DNA of 5,358 nucleotides from an uncultured Selenomonadales bacterium (lineage in GTDB: Bacteria; Bacillota; Negativicutes; Selenomonadales; Selenomonadaceae), in NCBI GenBank assembly GCA_946403735.1, contig CAMJAZ010000152.1:1-5358 (forward strand), given 5' to 3'. The notes beneath the pieces were generated by a model. The model searched no databases, was not told the origin of the DNA, and saw only the letters and a list, made by a program, of their open reading frames with translations. Below are positions 1-4,748 of the stretch, piece by piece. The position numbers and the translations under genes are program-made. Numbering within the stretch: position 1 is the stretch's first letter; each line of letters opens with the position of its first letter.

Positions 1-688
1 CGATAAATTCAGCAAAAATTTTTTCCATACCAGCTGACTTTATGCCGTTGCCAGTTAAAATTAGTGGACGTTTAGACTTTTCAATCTGCAGTTTAATTTT
101 ATCGATGACAGATTTATCAACGTCAAAATTTTTCCGCGCAGGAGTGAAACTTTCCAGCGTTGACTCATCAATTTCACTGCCTTGCACGTCAAGCGGAATA
201 TCAACCCATACAGTTCCGCGCCTACCTGACGTTGCCTCATAAAAAGCCTCTTCCAAAACGGCACGAATTTTATTTGGATTCATAACCGTCGTTGCATACT
301 TAGTCAAAGACTTTACAACGGGGACGATGTCGACTTCCTGCGAGCCCATTTGCCTAACGCCAGAATTTCCTTTGCGATCGCTACGTTTGACTTGACCAGA
401 TATTACAAGCAACGGCGTTGAGTCAATCCACGCAGCCGCTAAACCTGTAATGGCATTTGTCCCGCCAGGTCCAGTTGTAACTAAGACGACGCCAAGTTCA
501 TTTGTATTTTGCGCGTAACTTTCAGCGGCGATTGTAGCGGCTTGTTCATGAAGGCAAGTCACGTACTCCAATTTTTCATTACGTCCAAGCGAATCTACCA
601 AGTGCATACAGCCGCCGCCAGGCAACATAAAAACCGTTTTAACGCCTTTGTCCGCCAAAAACTTCATGACGTAATCCGATAATTTCAT
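1..688 (-). CDS. Thiamine-diphosphate-dependent enzyme, acetolactate synthase-like (N-terminal part, cut by window edge)
   Basis: I translated this open frame from the ATG at 688; it runs 229 codons without a stop and leaves the window at position 1, so only the N-terminal pyrimidine-binding domain and the beginning of the middle domain are visible. The usual family length is about 550-600 residues. Seen: PGGG at 23-26, the conserved glutamate that activates the ThDP aminopyrimidine in CLHEQAA (E48), the GPGGTNAITGLAAAWIDSTP block at 73-92, and the acetolactate-synthase-like QEVDIVPVVKSLTKYA at 117-132. VWVDIPLDVQ (160-169) closes the first domain. Family members decarboxylate 2-keto acids and often transfer the resulting acyl group to a second carbonyl. 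A GGAGG lies 10 nt before the start, and the upstream phosphatase gene ends only 21 nt away, so the gene is the third of a neuB operon. That context argues for a sugar-linked role rather than branched-chain amino acid synthesis; no small regulatory subunit gene is visible. The family is secure, the substrate unknown. Confidence 0.9.
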   Translation of the reverse strand, partial: MKLSDYVMKFLADKGVKTVFMLPGGGCMHLVDSLGRNEKLEYVTCLHEQAATIAAESYAQNTNELGVVLVTTGPGGTNAITGLAAAWIDSTPLLVISGQVKRSDRKGNSGVRQMGSQEVDIVPVVKSLTKYATTVMNPNKIRAVLEEAFYEATSGRRGTVWVDIPLDVQGSEIDESTLESFTPARKNFDVDKSVIDKIKLQIEKSKRPLILTGNGIKSAGMEKIFAEFI

Positions 689-697
689 TACGTACAA

Positions 698-704
698 TCC
701 TCCG
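698..704 (-). promoter_or_regulatory. Ribosome binding site of the ThDP enzyme gene
   Basis: The minus strand reads GCGGAGGATTGTACGTAATG, placing a strong GGAGG core about 10 nt before the ATG at 688. It lies in the 21-nt gap after the phosphatase stop codon and supports independent re-initiation on an operon transcript. It also fixes the start of a gene that leaves the window. Confidence 0.7.
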
Positions 705-709
705 CGAAG

Positions 710-1183
710 TTATTTATTTTTTTCTTCAATTAAATAGCTAACTAATTCCATTAAAACGCCTTCGCCGCCTTTATGATTCAGTACAACGTCAGCAACTTTT
801 TTGACTTCGTCCAACGCATCAGCAGGCGCCGCTCCGATTTTCGCTAATTCAATCGCGGGAATATCTCTTTCAGAATCGCCAATGTAACAAATTTCTTCGC
901 GCGTGACGTTCAATTCTTCCATTAAATTTTGAATGGCTTTGAGTTTATCTTTAGCGCCGAAACGTCCAACTGAAACATTAAAACGCTTTGTAATGAACCG
1001 CGCCATATCAGTATCTTCGCCCGTGATGAAGGCAAAGTCAAAACCATTTCTGCGACCTTTACCAATCGCGTCTAAATCGTGATAGCAAATGCGTTTAGAT
1101 TCATTTCCGCTAGCGTCAATTTGTACAGTGCCGTCAGTTAATACGCCGTCAATGTCTATGAAAATGTATTTAATTTTGTTCAT
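710..1183 (-). CDS. KdsC-like HAD phosphatase (nonulosonate or Kdo-type phosphate hydrolase)
   Basis: A 157-residue HAD-superfamily phosphatase of the small, capless KdsC type, which works as a tetramer in characterised relatives. Seen: motif I FIDIDGVLTDG (8-18) with nucleophile D10 and acid/base D12; motif II in FITGED (T55); motif III lysine in GAKDK (K78 or K80); motif IV in YIGDSERD (D103, D107). The C-terminal GGEGVLMEL (139-147) matches the tail that completes a neighbour's active site in KdsC. Known family substrates are Kdo-8-phosphate, N-acetylneuraminate-9-phosphate and KDN-9-phosphate. The ATG overlaps the neuB stop by one base (TGATG), with AGGGG just upstream, so translation is probably coupled. 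That makes hydrolysis of the phosphorylated sugar acid made by the preceding synthase the likely job. No cytidylyltransferase is fused, unlike some sialic acid enzymes. Family assignment is firm; the exact substrate is inferred from context. Confidence 0.9.
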   Translation of the reverse strand: MNKIKYIFIDIDGVLTDGTVQIDASGNESKRICYHDLDAIGKGRRNGFDFAFITGEDTDMARFITKRFNVSVGRFGAKDKLKAIQNLMEELNVTREEICYIGDSERDIPAIELAKIGAAPADALDEVKKVADVVLNHKGGEGVLMELVSYLIEEKNK

Positions 1184-2019
1184 CAGTTGCCCCTAAGTTT
1201 TTTACGAACGACCATTTCAGCCGCGCTTAATTCTTTTTTGCCGCTACCTAAAGCAAGTTCCATAAGCCGAATATCTTCAACAAGTTGCTTTAATGCCGCT
1301 GGTTCAATCGACGCTTTTTGATCCGAACCGTACATAGTTTTATCCAATGTGACGTGTCTTTCAATCGACGTTGCGCCTAAAGCTACTGCGCCAAGTGTTG
1401 CGACGTAACCTTCTTCGTGACTGCTGAAACCAACTTTCACGCCGTAGCGTTCATTCAACGTTTTAATCAGGCGCAAATTGGCATCTTCAACCTTCATGGG
1501 ATACGTACTGTTGCAGTGCATTAATTCAAACGGGCAGTCATAATCTTTAAAAATTTTTACGACCGCGTCCAATTCTTCAAAAGTACACATTCCCGTTGAG
1601 ATGAAAGTATATCTTTTTTCATTTGCAATAGTTTTCAGCAATTCGACGTTGCCCAACATCGCCGACGCAACTTTATTGTACTTTAAATTAAATTGCCTTA
1701 AAAAAATTTGTGAATCAACATCCCACGCGGACGCAAACCAATCTATATTGCGGTCTTTGCAGTAGCTGTCAATTTCCTTGTACTGTTCAAAATTAAATTC
1801 CAGACCTTCCTTTTGTGCGCGTTGAGTATCACCCCAAGGACTCTTACGCGGACTGTTCAAAAACTCTTCAGTATAAACCTTATTGACAGTTCTTTTCTGA
1901 AATTTAACGGCGTCACAACCAGAATCAACTGCAACGTCGATTAACTTTTTGGCAATGTCCATATCTCCATTATGATTGATTCCAATTTCAGCGATAAAAA
2001 AAATTTTTGTATCCAACAT
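1183..2019 (-). CDS. neuB: NeuB-family sugar acid synthase, short form without SAF domain
   Basis: This TIM-barrel synthase condenses phosphoenolpyruvate with an aldose or aldose 6-phosphate to give a 2-keto-3-deoxy sugar acid (sialic, KDN, legionaminic or pseudaminic type). Seen: FIAEIGINHNGD (8-19), AVKFQKRT (37-44) with the PEP-contacting lysine region, STGMCTFEE (141-149), HCNSTYP (168-174), and two metal-ligand histidines in GFSSHEEG (H201) and ERHVTLD (H222). The family signature SDQKASIEP follows (232-240). The protein stops at 278 residues just after RKKLR, where classical NeuB proteins of about 340-350 residues continue into the antifreeze-like (SAF) domain. I see no SAF remnant: the next gene starts on the stop codon. 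An AGGAGG lies 12 nt before the ATG, somewhat long but clear. Next to a KdsC-like phosphatase, a 9-phosphate route like the KDN-9-P synthase/phosphatase pair of Bacteroides thetaiotaomicron is the best inference; exact sugar unknown. Confidence 0.9.
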   Translation of the reverse strand: MLDTKIFFIAEIGINHNGDMDIAKKLIDVAVDSGCDAVKFQKRTVNKVYTEEFLNSPRKSPWGDTQRAQKEGLEFNFEQYKEIDSYCKDRNIDWFASAWDVDSQIFLRQFNLKYNKVASAMLGNVELLKTIANEKRYTFISTGMCTFEELDAVVKIFKDYDCPFELMHCNSTYPMKVEDANLRLIKTLNERYGVKVGFSSHEEGYVATLGAVALGATSIERHVTLDKTMYGSDQKASIEPAALKQLVEDIRLMELALGSGKKELSAAEMVVRKKLRGN

Positions 2020-2031
2020 GAAAAATTGAAA

Positions 2032-2040
2032 CCTCCTCCC
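2032..2040 (-). promoter_or_regulatory. Ribosome binding site of neuB
   Basis: The minus strand carries GGGAGGAGG, an extended match to the 16S anti-Shine-Dalgarno, 12 nt before the ATG at 2019. The spacing is longer than the usual 6-9 nt, but no better in-frame start lies between. Confidence 0.7.
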
Positions 2041-2053
2041 TGAATATTTTTAA

Positions 2054-2081
2054 TGTATAAAGTAATTTGAGACTATGAAAA
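2054..2081 (-). promoter_or_regulatory. Candidate sigma-70 promoter of the neuB operon
   Basis: On the minus strand TTTTCA (2081-2076) and TATACA (2059-2054) are separated by 16 nt. Transcription would begin near 2047, just ahead of the ribosome site. The -35 hexamer is weak (TTTTCA against TTGACA) and lies inside the left arm of the inverted repeat at 2063-2162, so a hairpin or bound protein could affect it. The match is only moderate and the DNA is AT-rich, so chance is possible. Confidence 0.35.
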
Positions 2082-2162
2082 TTTTTTGTGAACAGATAAT
2101 CTAAACAACGTCTAATCAAAAATATTTTCTATTCGCAAACTTTTTCATAGTCTCTAAAATTA
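2063..2162. repeat. About 100-bp inverted-repeat element upstream of neuB
   Basis: Two arms of about 30 nt (2063-2092 and 2132-2162) are imperfect reverse complements around a roughly 39-nt AT-rich centre. The core is a perfect 13-bp match: GAGACTATGAAAA at 2069-2081 against TTTTCATAGTCTC at 2142-2154. Outward and inward flanks also match with small gaps (TAATTTGAG against CTCTAAAATTA; TTGTGAA against TTCGCAA). It fills most of the gap between the small exported protein and neuB. It could be a miniature inverted-repeat element, a paired operator, or a transcript hairpin. I see no clear target-site duplication, and no run of T follows the second arm directly, so it is not a standard terminator. 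No second copy is visible in the window. Confidence 0.6.
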
Positions 2163-2182
2163 ATAGCTTAAAATTTTATAGC

Positions 2183-2494
2183 CTATCTATGCGCGTACTC
2201 CCAAATGGCTTCTGCAACAGGCGATTCACCACCATAAACGTATCCTCTGTACCCTTCTGAATTTTGGTAGTAAGGACCGCCGCTTGTTACGTAAAAATGG
2301 TAGTGAAGGTAAACGTACCCAGCCCTAACTTTGCAGGTAAAATCTCTTGAGCCGCCAGCTAAACTTTCAGAAATTAGATAAACCGCCGTCCCGTCGCTGT
2401 AGTTGCCCATGTAAATTTCCCGCGCCTCCGCTTGACTGCCGCCGATAAATATCAGCGTGATAGCCAAAAACATCGTGACAAAAACTTTCTTCAT
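2183..2494 (-). CDS. Small exported tyrosine-rich protein of unknown function
   Basis: A 103-residue protein with a clear Sec signal peptide: MKK at the N terminus, a hydrophobic stretch at about 4-18, and a likely signal peptidase I site after AEA (22-24), leaving a mature chain of about 79 residues. There is no lipobox cysteine at the cleavage point; the only cysteine is C54. The mature part has 13 tyrosines and several glycines, with runs such as YVYLHYHFY (60-68), suggesting a small beta-rich extracytoplasmic domain. I chose the ATG at 2494 because AGGAGG is 8 nt upstream; a GTG at 2503 in the same frame overlaps that site and is unlikely. The gene lies about 70 nt behind pilT and ahead of the inverted-repeat element, so it may share the pilT transcript or be alone. 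I do not recognise a named family, and no catalytic motif is visible. Confidence 0.8.
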   Translation of the reverse strand: MKKVFVTMFLAITLIFIGGSQAEAREIYMGNYSDGTAVYLISESLAGGSRDFTCKVRAGYVYLHYHFYVTSGGPYYQNSEGYRGYVYGGESPVAEAIWEYAHR

Positions 2495-2502
2495 AATAAA
2501 CA

Positions 2503-2508
2503 CCTCCT
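2503..2508 (-). promoter_or_regulatory. Ribosome binding site that decides the start of the small exported protein
   Basis: AGGAGG on the minus strand is 8 nt before the ATG at 2494 and touches the in-frame GTG at 2503. The GTG therefore cannot be served by this site, and the protein starts MKKVF, a normal signal-peptide N terminus. Confidence 0.75.
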
Positions 2509-2513
2509 ATTAC

Positions 2514-2539
2514 GAATTTAGAATTTAGAATTTAGAATT
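2514..2539. repeat. Heptamer tandem repeat GAATTTA
   Basis: Three perfect tandem copies of GAATTTA (2514-2520, 2521-2527, 2528-2534) and a partial fourth (GAATT, 2535-2539) lie between pilT and the small exported protein. The surrounding DNA, to about 2590, is made of related AATTC/GAATTA words. This resembles the short tandem heptamer repeats that expand by slippage in intergenic DNA of several bacteria. No promoter or terminator is evident inside it. Confidence 0.7.
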
Positions 2540-2565
2540 CTTAATTCCTCATTTAACATTACGAA

Positions 2566-3552
2566 TTAAGCATTGTGCATTCCTAATTTTTTAATCGCCA
2601 TTTCCATTGTTTGCATTCCAAGCGCTTGACCACTCATCATCACTGTAGGCAGTTGTACGTACTTGCCCTGCCGTATCAATGAACGTGACGCGGGATTTGC
2701 TATCAAAACTTCCGCCGCGCAGATTCGTCCGCCGTCAGATTTTTTCAAAAGCTGTTGGGATATTATCGTTGAAAATTCGTCTGCAAATAAATCACGTATC
2801 GCGTCGCGCTGTACTAGTGGAAACATCGTCTCAACGCGCATTGCCGTTTCAGCCGCCGATTTTGTATGCAACGTCGCCAAAACTAAAACGCCTGCCGCTG
2901 ATGCCTCCAACGCCGCGTGCATTGTTTCTGCGTCGCGAATTTCGCCAATTAATAATACGTCGGGCATTTCGCGCAGTGCAACTCTTACCGCGTCCGCAAA
3001 ATTTAAAAAGTCTTGTCCCAATTCACGCTGGCTGATGAAAGATTTTCCCGCGTCGTACTCAAACTCTATCGGATCTTCCAGCGTCAATAAGTGGCAAGGT
3101 CGAACGTTGCAAAGTTCGTTGAGAAATGCCGCTATCGTCGTTGACTTGCCTGAACCTGTTCGCCCCGTGACTAAGATTAAACCTTGTGGCGCATTTATAA
3201 ATTTTTTCAATGCCGCTGGCGCTCCAATTTCTTCAAGCGTTGGAATTTTTTCACGTATCAAACGCAATGCCGCCGCTGGGAATTTTCGCTGATAGTAAAT
3301 GTTGACGCGAAATCGTCGCCCTAAATTTTTGTCGACGTGTGAAAAGTCTACCGATAAATTTTTTTGCAACTGCGCGGCTAAATGTTTCGGCGTAAGTTCG
3401 GCTAAAATTTTTTGTAATTCATCTGCGCTTAAAATTTCGCCGAACTGTACAAGCTCCCCTGCTACGCGAAAAAATATTTTTTGTCCCGCCGTTAAATGTA
3501 CGTCTGAAGCGTCCAACTCAACAGCTTCACTTAATATTTCATTTAGTGTCAT
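2566..3552 (-). CDS. pilT: Type IV pilus retraction ATPase PilT
   Basis: A secretion-type AAA-like ATPase of the PilT family; PilT hexamers at the inner face of the membrane power pilus disassembly for twitching and DNA uptake. In the 328-residue form: N-terminal PAS-like domain with the typical ASDVHLTAG (15-23), Walker A GRTGSGKST (130-138), Asp box LTLEDPIEF (156-164), Walker B LLIGEIRD (200-207) with the catalytic glutamate, and His box TLHTKSAAETAMRV (227-240). The C-terminal helix has ASRSLIRQ (288-295) where PilT normally has AIRxLIRE. I chose the ATG at 3552: AAGGA lies 10 nt upstream on the previous stop codon, and MTLNEIL aligns with PilT starts; a GTG at 3582 would add 10 residues and overlap the regulator gene. 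Length is near the usual 340-370. The last residues (GMHNA) lie in repeat-like DNA. No other pilus gene is visible, so its partners must be elsewhere. Confidence 0.92.
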   Translation of the reverse strand: MTLNEILSEAVELDASDVHLTAGQKIFFRVAGELVQFGEILSADELQKILAELTPKHLAAQLQKNLSVDFSHVDKNLGRRFRVNIYYQRKFPAAALRLIREKIPTLEEIGAPAALKKFINAPQGLILVTGRTGSGKSTTIAAFLNELCNVRPCHLLTLEDPIEFEYDAGKSFISQRELGQDFLNFADAVRVALREMPDVLLIGEIRDAETMHAALEASAAGVLVLATLHTKSAAETAMRVETMFPLVQRDAIRDLFADEFSTIISQQLLKKSDGGRICAAEVLIANPASRSLIRQGKYVQLPTVMMSGQALGMQTMEMAIKKLGMHNA

Positions 3553-3562
3553 TAACTTCAAT

Positions 3563-3567
3563 TCCTT
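3563..3567 (-). promoter_or_regulatory. Ribosome binding site of pilT on the hxlR-type stop codon
   Basis: The minus strand reads TTTAAGGAATTGAAGTTAATG, with AAGGA overlapping the TAA of the upstream regulator gene and 10 nt before the ATG at 3552. This favours the ATG over the GTG at 3582 and suggests coupled translation of the two genes. Confidence 0.6.
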
Positions 3568-3922
3568 AAATTTTTTTATCACGCTTTTTTAAAAATTCTA
3601 TGTATAAATTCCCCCAAATTTCTATGCTGTCCAAAACTGGCTGAAAATTTTTTCCTATTTCAGTCAAAGAATATTCGACACGCGGCGGAACTTCGGGAAA
3701 AACTTCACGTTGAACCAACCCTTCTTCTACCAATAATTTCAAATGATTTGACAAAGTTGAATGCGTAATATCAATTTCGCGTTTCAGTTCATTGAATTTT
3801 TTCGCGCCTAATGAAAGCTCATGCAAAATTAAAATTGTCCACTTTCCTGACAGCAAAACTTGACTTGTTACAAACGGACATTTTCCAAACAAATTTCTGT
3901 CAAAAAAATCTTTTTTTTTCAC
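3566..3922 (-). CDS. HxlR-family winged-helix transcriptional regulator
   Basis: A 118-residue DNA-binding protein of the HxlR/YodB type, which act as dimers and often sense electrophiles, quinones or oxidants. Seen: KCPF (14-17) with the family's near-universal N-terminal cysteine C15, LLSGKWTILILHELSLGAKKFNELKREI (23-50), recognition-helix region ITHSTLSNHLKLLVEEGLV (52-70), the wing with VPPRVEYSLTEIG (78-90), and the C-terminal dimer helix ending around WGNLYIEFLKK (103-113). C15 is the residue used for redox sensing in YodB and HypR. I chose the GTG at 3922, with GGGG 8 nt upstream; a TTG at 3943 would add seven residues but has no good ribosome site. The gene is divergent from the NAD(P)-binding protein gene at 4044, the usual arrangement of such a regulator and its target, and likely also controls itself. 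pilT follows after 13 nt. Confidence 0.88.
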   Translation of the reverse strand: MKKKDFFDRNLFGKCPFVTSQVLLSGKWTILILHELSLGAKKFNELKREIDITHSTLSNHLKLLVEEGLVQREVFPEVPPRVEYSLTEIGKNFQPVLDSIEIWGNLYIEFLKKRDKKI

Positions 3923-3976
3923 GCAATACACCCCAATTTTCAAACAAAAACAATATACTCAACCAAAAAAGCCTTC

Positions 3977-4004
3977 TTGAAATATTTTAATCATTGATTA
4001 TAAT
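3977..4004 (+). promoter_or_regulatory. Candidate sigma-70 promoter of the NAD(P)-binding protein gene
   Basis: TTGAAA (3977-3982) and a perfect TATAAT (3999-4004) are 16 nt apart, predicting a start near 4011 and a leader of about 33 nt with GGAGG before the ATG. This is the best promoter match in the window. Confidence 0.65.
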
Positions 4005-4012
4005 TTAGGCAA
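3984..4012 (-). promoter_or_regulatory. Candidate promoter of the HxlR-type regulator
   Basis: On the minus strand TTGCCT (4012-4007) and TAAAAT (3989-3984) are 17 nt apart. This overlaps the divergent plus-strand promoter at 3977-4004, so the two would compete for polymerase or be controlled together by one operator. The -10 is good (five of six) and the -35 moderate. Confidence 0.45.
3989..3999. promoter_or_regulatory. Candidate operator palindrome AATCATTGATT
   Basis: A perfect 11-bp palindrome (AATCA-T-TGATT) sits between the -35 and -10 of the plus-strand promoter and touches the -10 of the minus-strand one. A dimeric HxlR-type repressor bound here could shut both. The assignment rests on position and symmetry only; AT-rich palindromes of this size can occur by chance. 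Confidence 0.35.
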
Positions 4013-4032
4013 ATAAAAATTTTTATCAAGTG

Positions 4033-4037
4033 GAGGT
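4033..4037 (+). promoter_or_regulatory. Ribosome binding site of the NAD(P)-binding protein gene
   Basis: GGAGG lies 6-7 nt before the ATG at 4044, a standard spacing that confirms the start of this only plus-strand gene. Confidence 0.7.
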
Positions 4038-4043
4038 TACAAA

Positions 4044-4673
4044 ATGAAAATTGCAGTTGTTGCAGCAAACGGTAAAGCAGGAAAATTAATCGTCGAAGAG
4101 GCGGTAAATCGCAGTCTTGATGTTACTGCGATCGTTCGCGGCGAAAATAAATCTGTTGCAAAAAAATTTATAAAAAAAGATATTATGGCGCTTACCAAAG
4201 ATGATTTAAAAAATTTTGACGTTGTAATTGATTGTTTTGGCGCGTGGACTCCCGAAACTTTGCCGTTGCATACGACTACCAGTCAACACCTTTGCGATAT
4301 TTTGAGCGGCACCGACCAGCGACTTTTGATAATCGGCGGCGCGGGAAGTCTTTACACGGATAAAAATCATACGATGCAAGTTTTTAAAACTCCCGAATTT
4401 CCTGCGGAATATTTGCCGACTGCTACCGCGCAGAGTAATGAACTTGATGAACTGCGCAAAAGAAATGACGTTAAATGGACGTTTGTAAGTCCTGCGGCAG
4501 ATTTTCAGGCAGAAGGCGAACGCACGGGCGAATATATTTTGGCTGGCGAAGAGTTCACGCTCAACGAAAAAGGCGAAAGTATCATAAGCTACGCCGATTA
4601 TGCTATCGCAATGATTGATGAGGCGACAAAAGGCAACCATATTCAACAAAGAATTTCCGTACTCAAAAAATAA
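4044..4673 (+). CDS. NAD(P)-binding Rossmann-fold protein, NmrA/atypical SDR type
   Basis: A complete 209-residue cytoplasmic protein of the NAD(P)H-binding family (PF13460-like, related to YwnB and biliverdin reductase B). Seen: an N-terminal beta strand and glycine turn MKIAVVAANGKAGKLIVEEA (1-20), where the usual first glycine of GATGxxG is alanine; the adjacent DVTAIVRG (26-33), whose arginine is placed to contact NADP phosphate; VVIDCFGAW (60-68); LLIIGGAGSLY (94-104); and WTFVSPAADFQAEGERTG (145-162) followed by ISYADYAIAMIDE. There is no classical YxxxK pair, as expected for atypical SDRs. Family relatives reduce quinones, flavins or similar small molecules, or act as redox sensors; the substrate here cannot be told. 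The gene is alone on its strand, is divergent from the HxlR-type regulator that probably controls it, and ends before a strong terminator. This suggests a small stress-inducible detoxification unit. Confidence 0.88.
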   Translation: MKIAVVAANGKAGKLIVEEAVNRSLDVTAIVRGENKSVAKKFIKKDIMALTKDDLKNFDVVIDCFGAWTPETLPLHTTTSQHLCDILSGTDQRLLIIGGAGSLYTDKNHTMQVFKTPEFPAEYLPTATAQSNELDELRKRNDVKWTFVSPAADFQAEGERTGEYILAGEEFTLNEKGESIISYADYAIAMIDEATKGNHIQQRISVLKK

Positions 4674-4699
4674 TTTTTAAAAATAATTTCAAAAAATTA

Positions 4700-4735
4700 A
4701 CTCCTACAAAAATTTTCTGTAGGAGTATTTTTTTT
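4700..4735. terminator. Bidirectional intrinsic terminator
   Basis: A perfect 9-bp stem (ACTCCTACA at 4700-4708 and TGTAGGAGT at 4718-4726) with a 9-nt loop is followed by eight T (4728-4735), ending the plus-strand gene that stops at 4673. On the opposite side the run of A at 4691-4696 supplies a T-rich tail on the minus strand, so the same hairpin can also end the aminotransferase transcript that stops at 4749. Confidence 0.9.
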
Positions 4736-4748
4736 ATGGTCTTCAAAA

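Noticed and set aside
2514..2539. CRISPR-like array
   Set aside because: The repeats are seven bases with no spacers; it is a simple tandem repeat.
2663..3292. Long plus-strand open frame opposite pilT
   Set aside because: It is antisense to the strongly conserved ATPase core, has no ribosome site of note and a composition unlike a folded protein; it is a shadow of pilT.
3553..3582. Longer pilT start at GTG 3582
   Set aside because: No Shine-Dalgarno precedes it, it overlaps the regulator gene, and the extra ten residues are not typical of PilT.
3923..3943. Longer regulator start at TTG 3943
   Set aside because: There is no ribosome site before it, whereas the GTG at 3922 has GGGG at a good distance.
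4065..4085. Missing first glycine in the Rossmann motif (AANGKAG) as a sign of lost cofactor binding
   Set aside because: The rest of the fold and the arginine for NADP are intact, and from memory alanine here is common in this subfamily, so it is not evidence of an inactive enzyme.
4206..4649. Minus-strand open frame opposite the NAD(P)-binding protein gene
   Set aside because: It lies wholly within a well-recognised gene on the other strand and shows no family motif.
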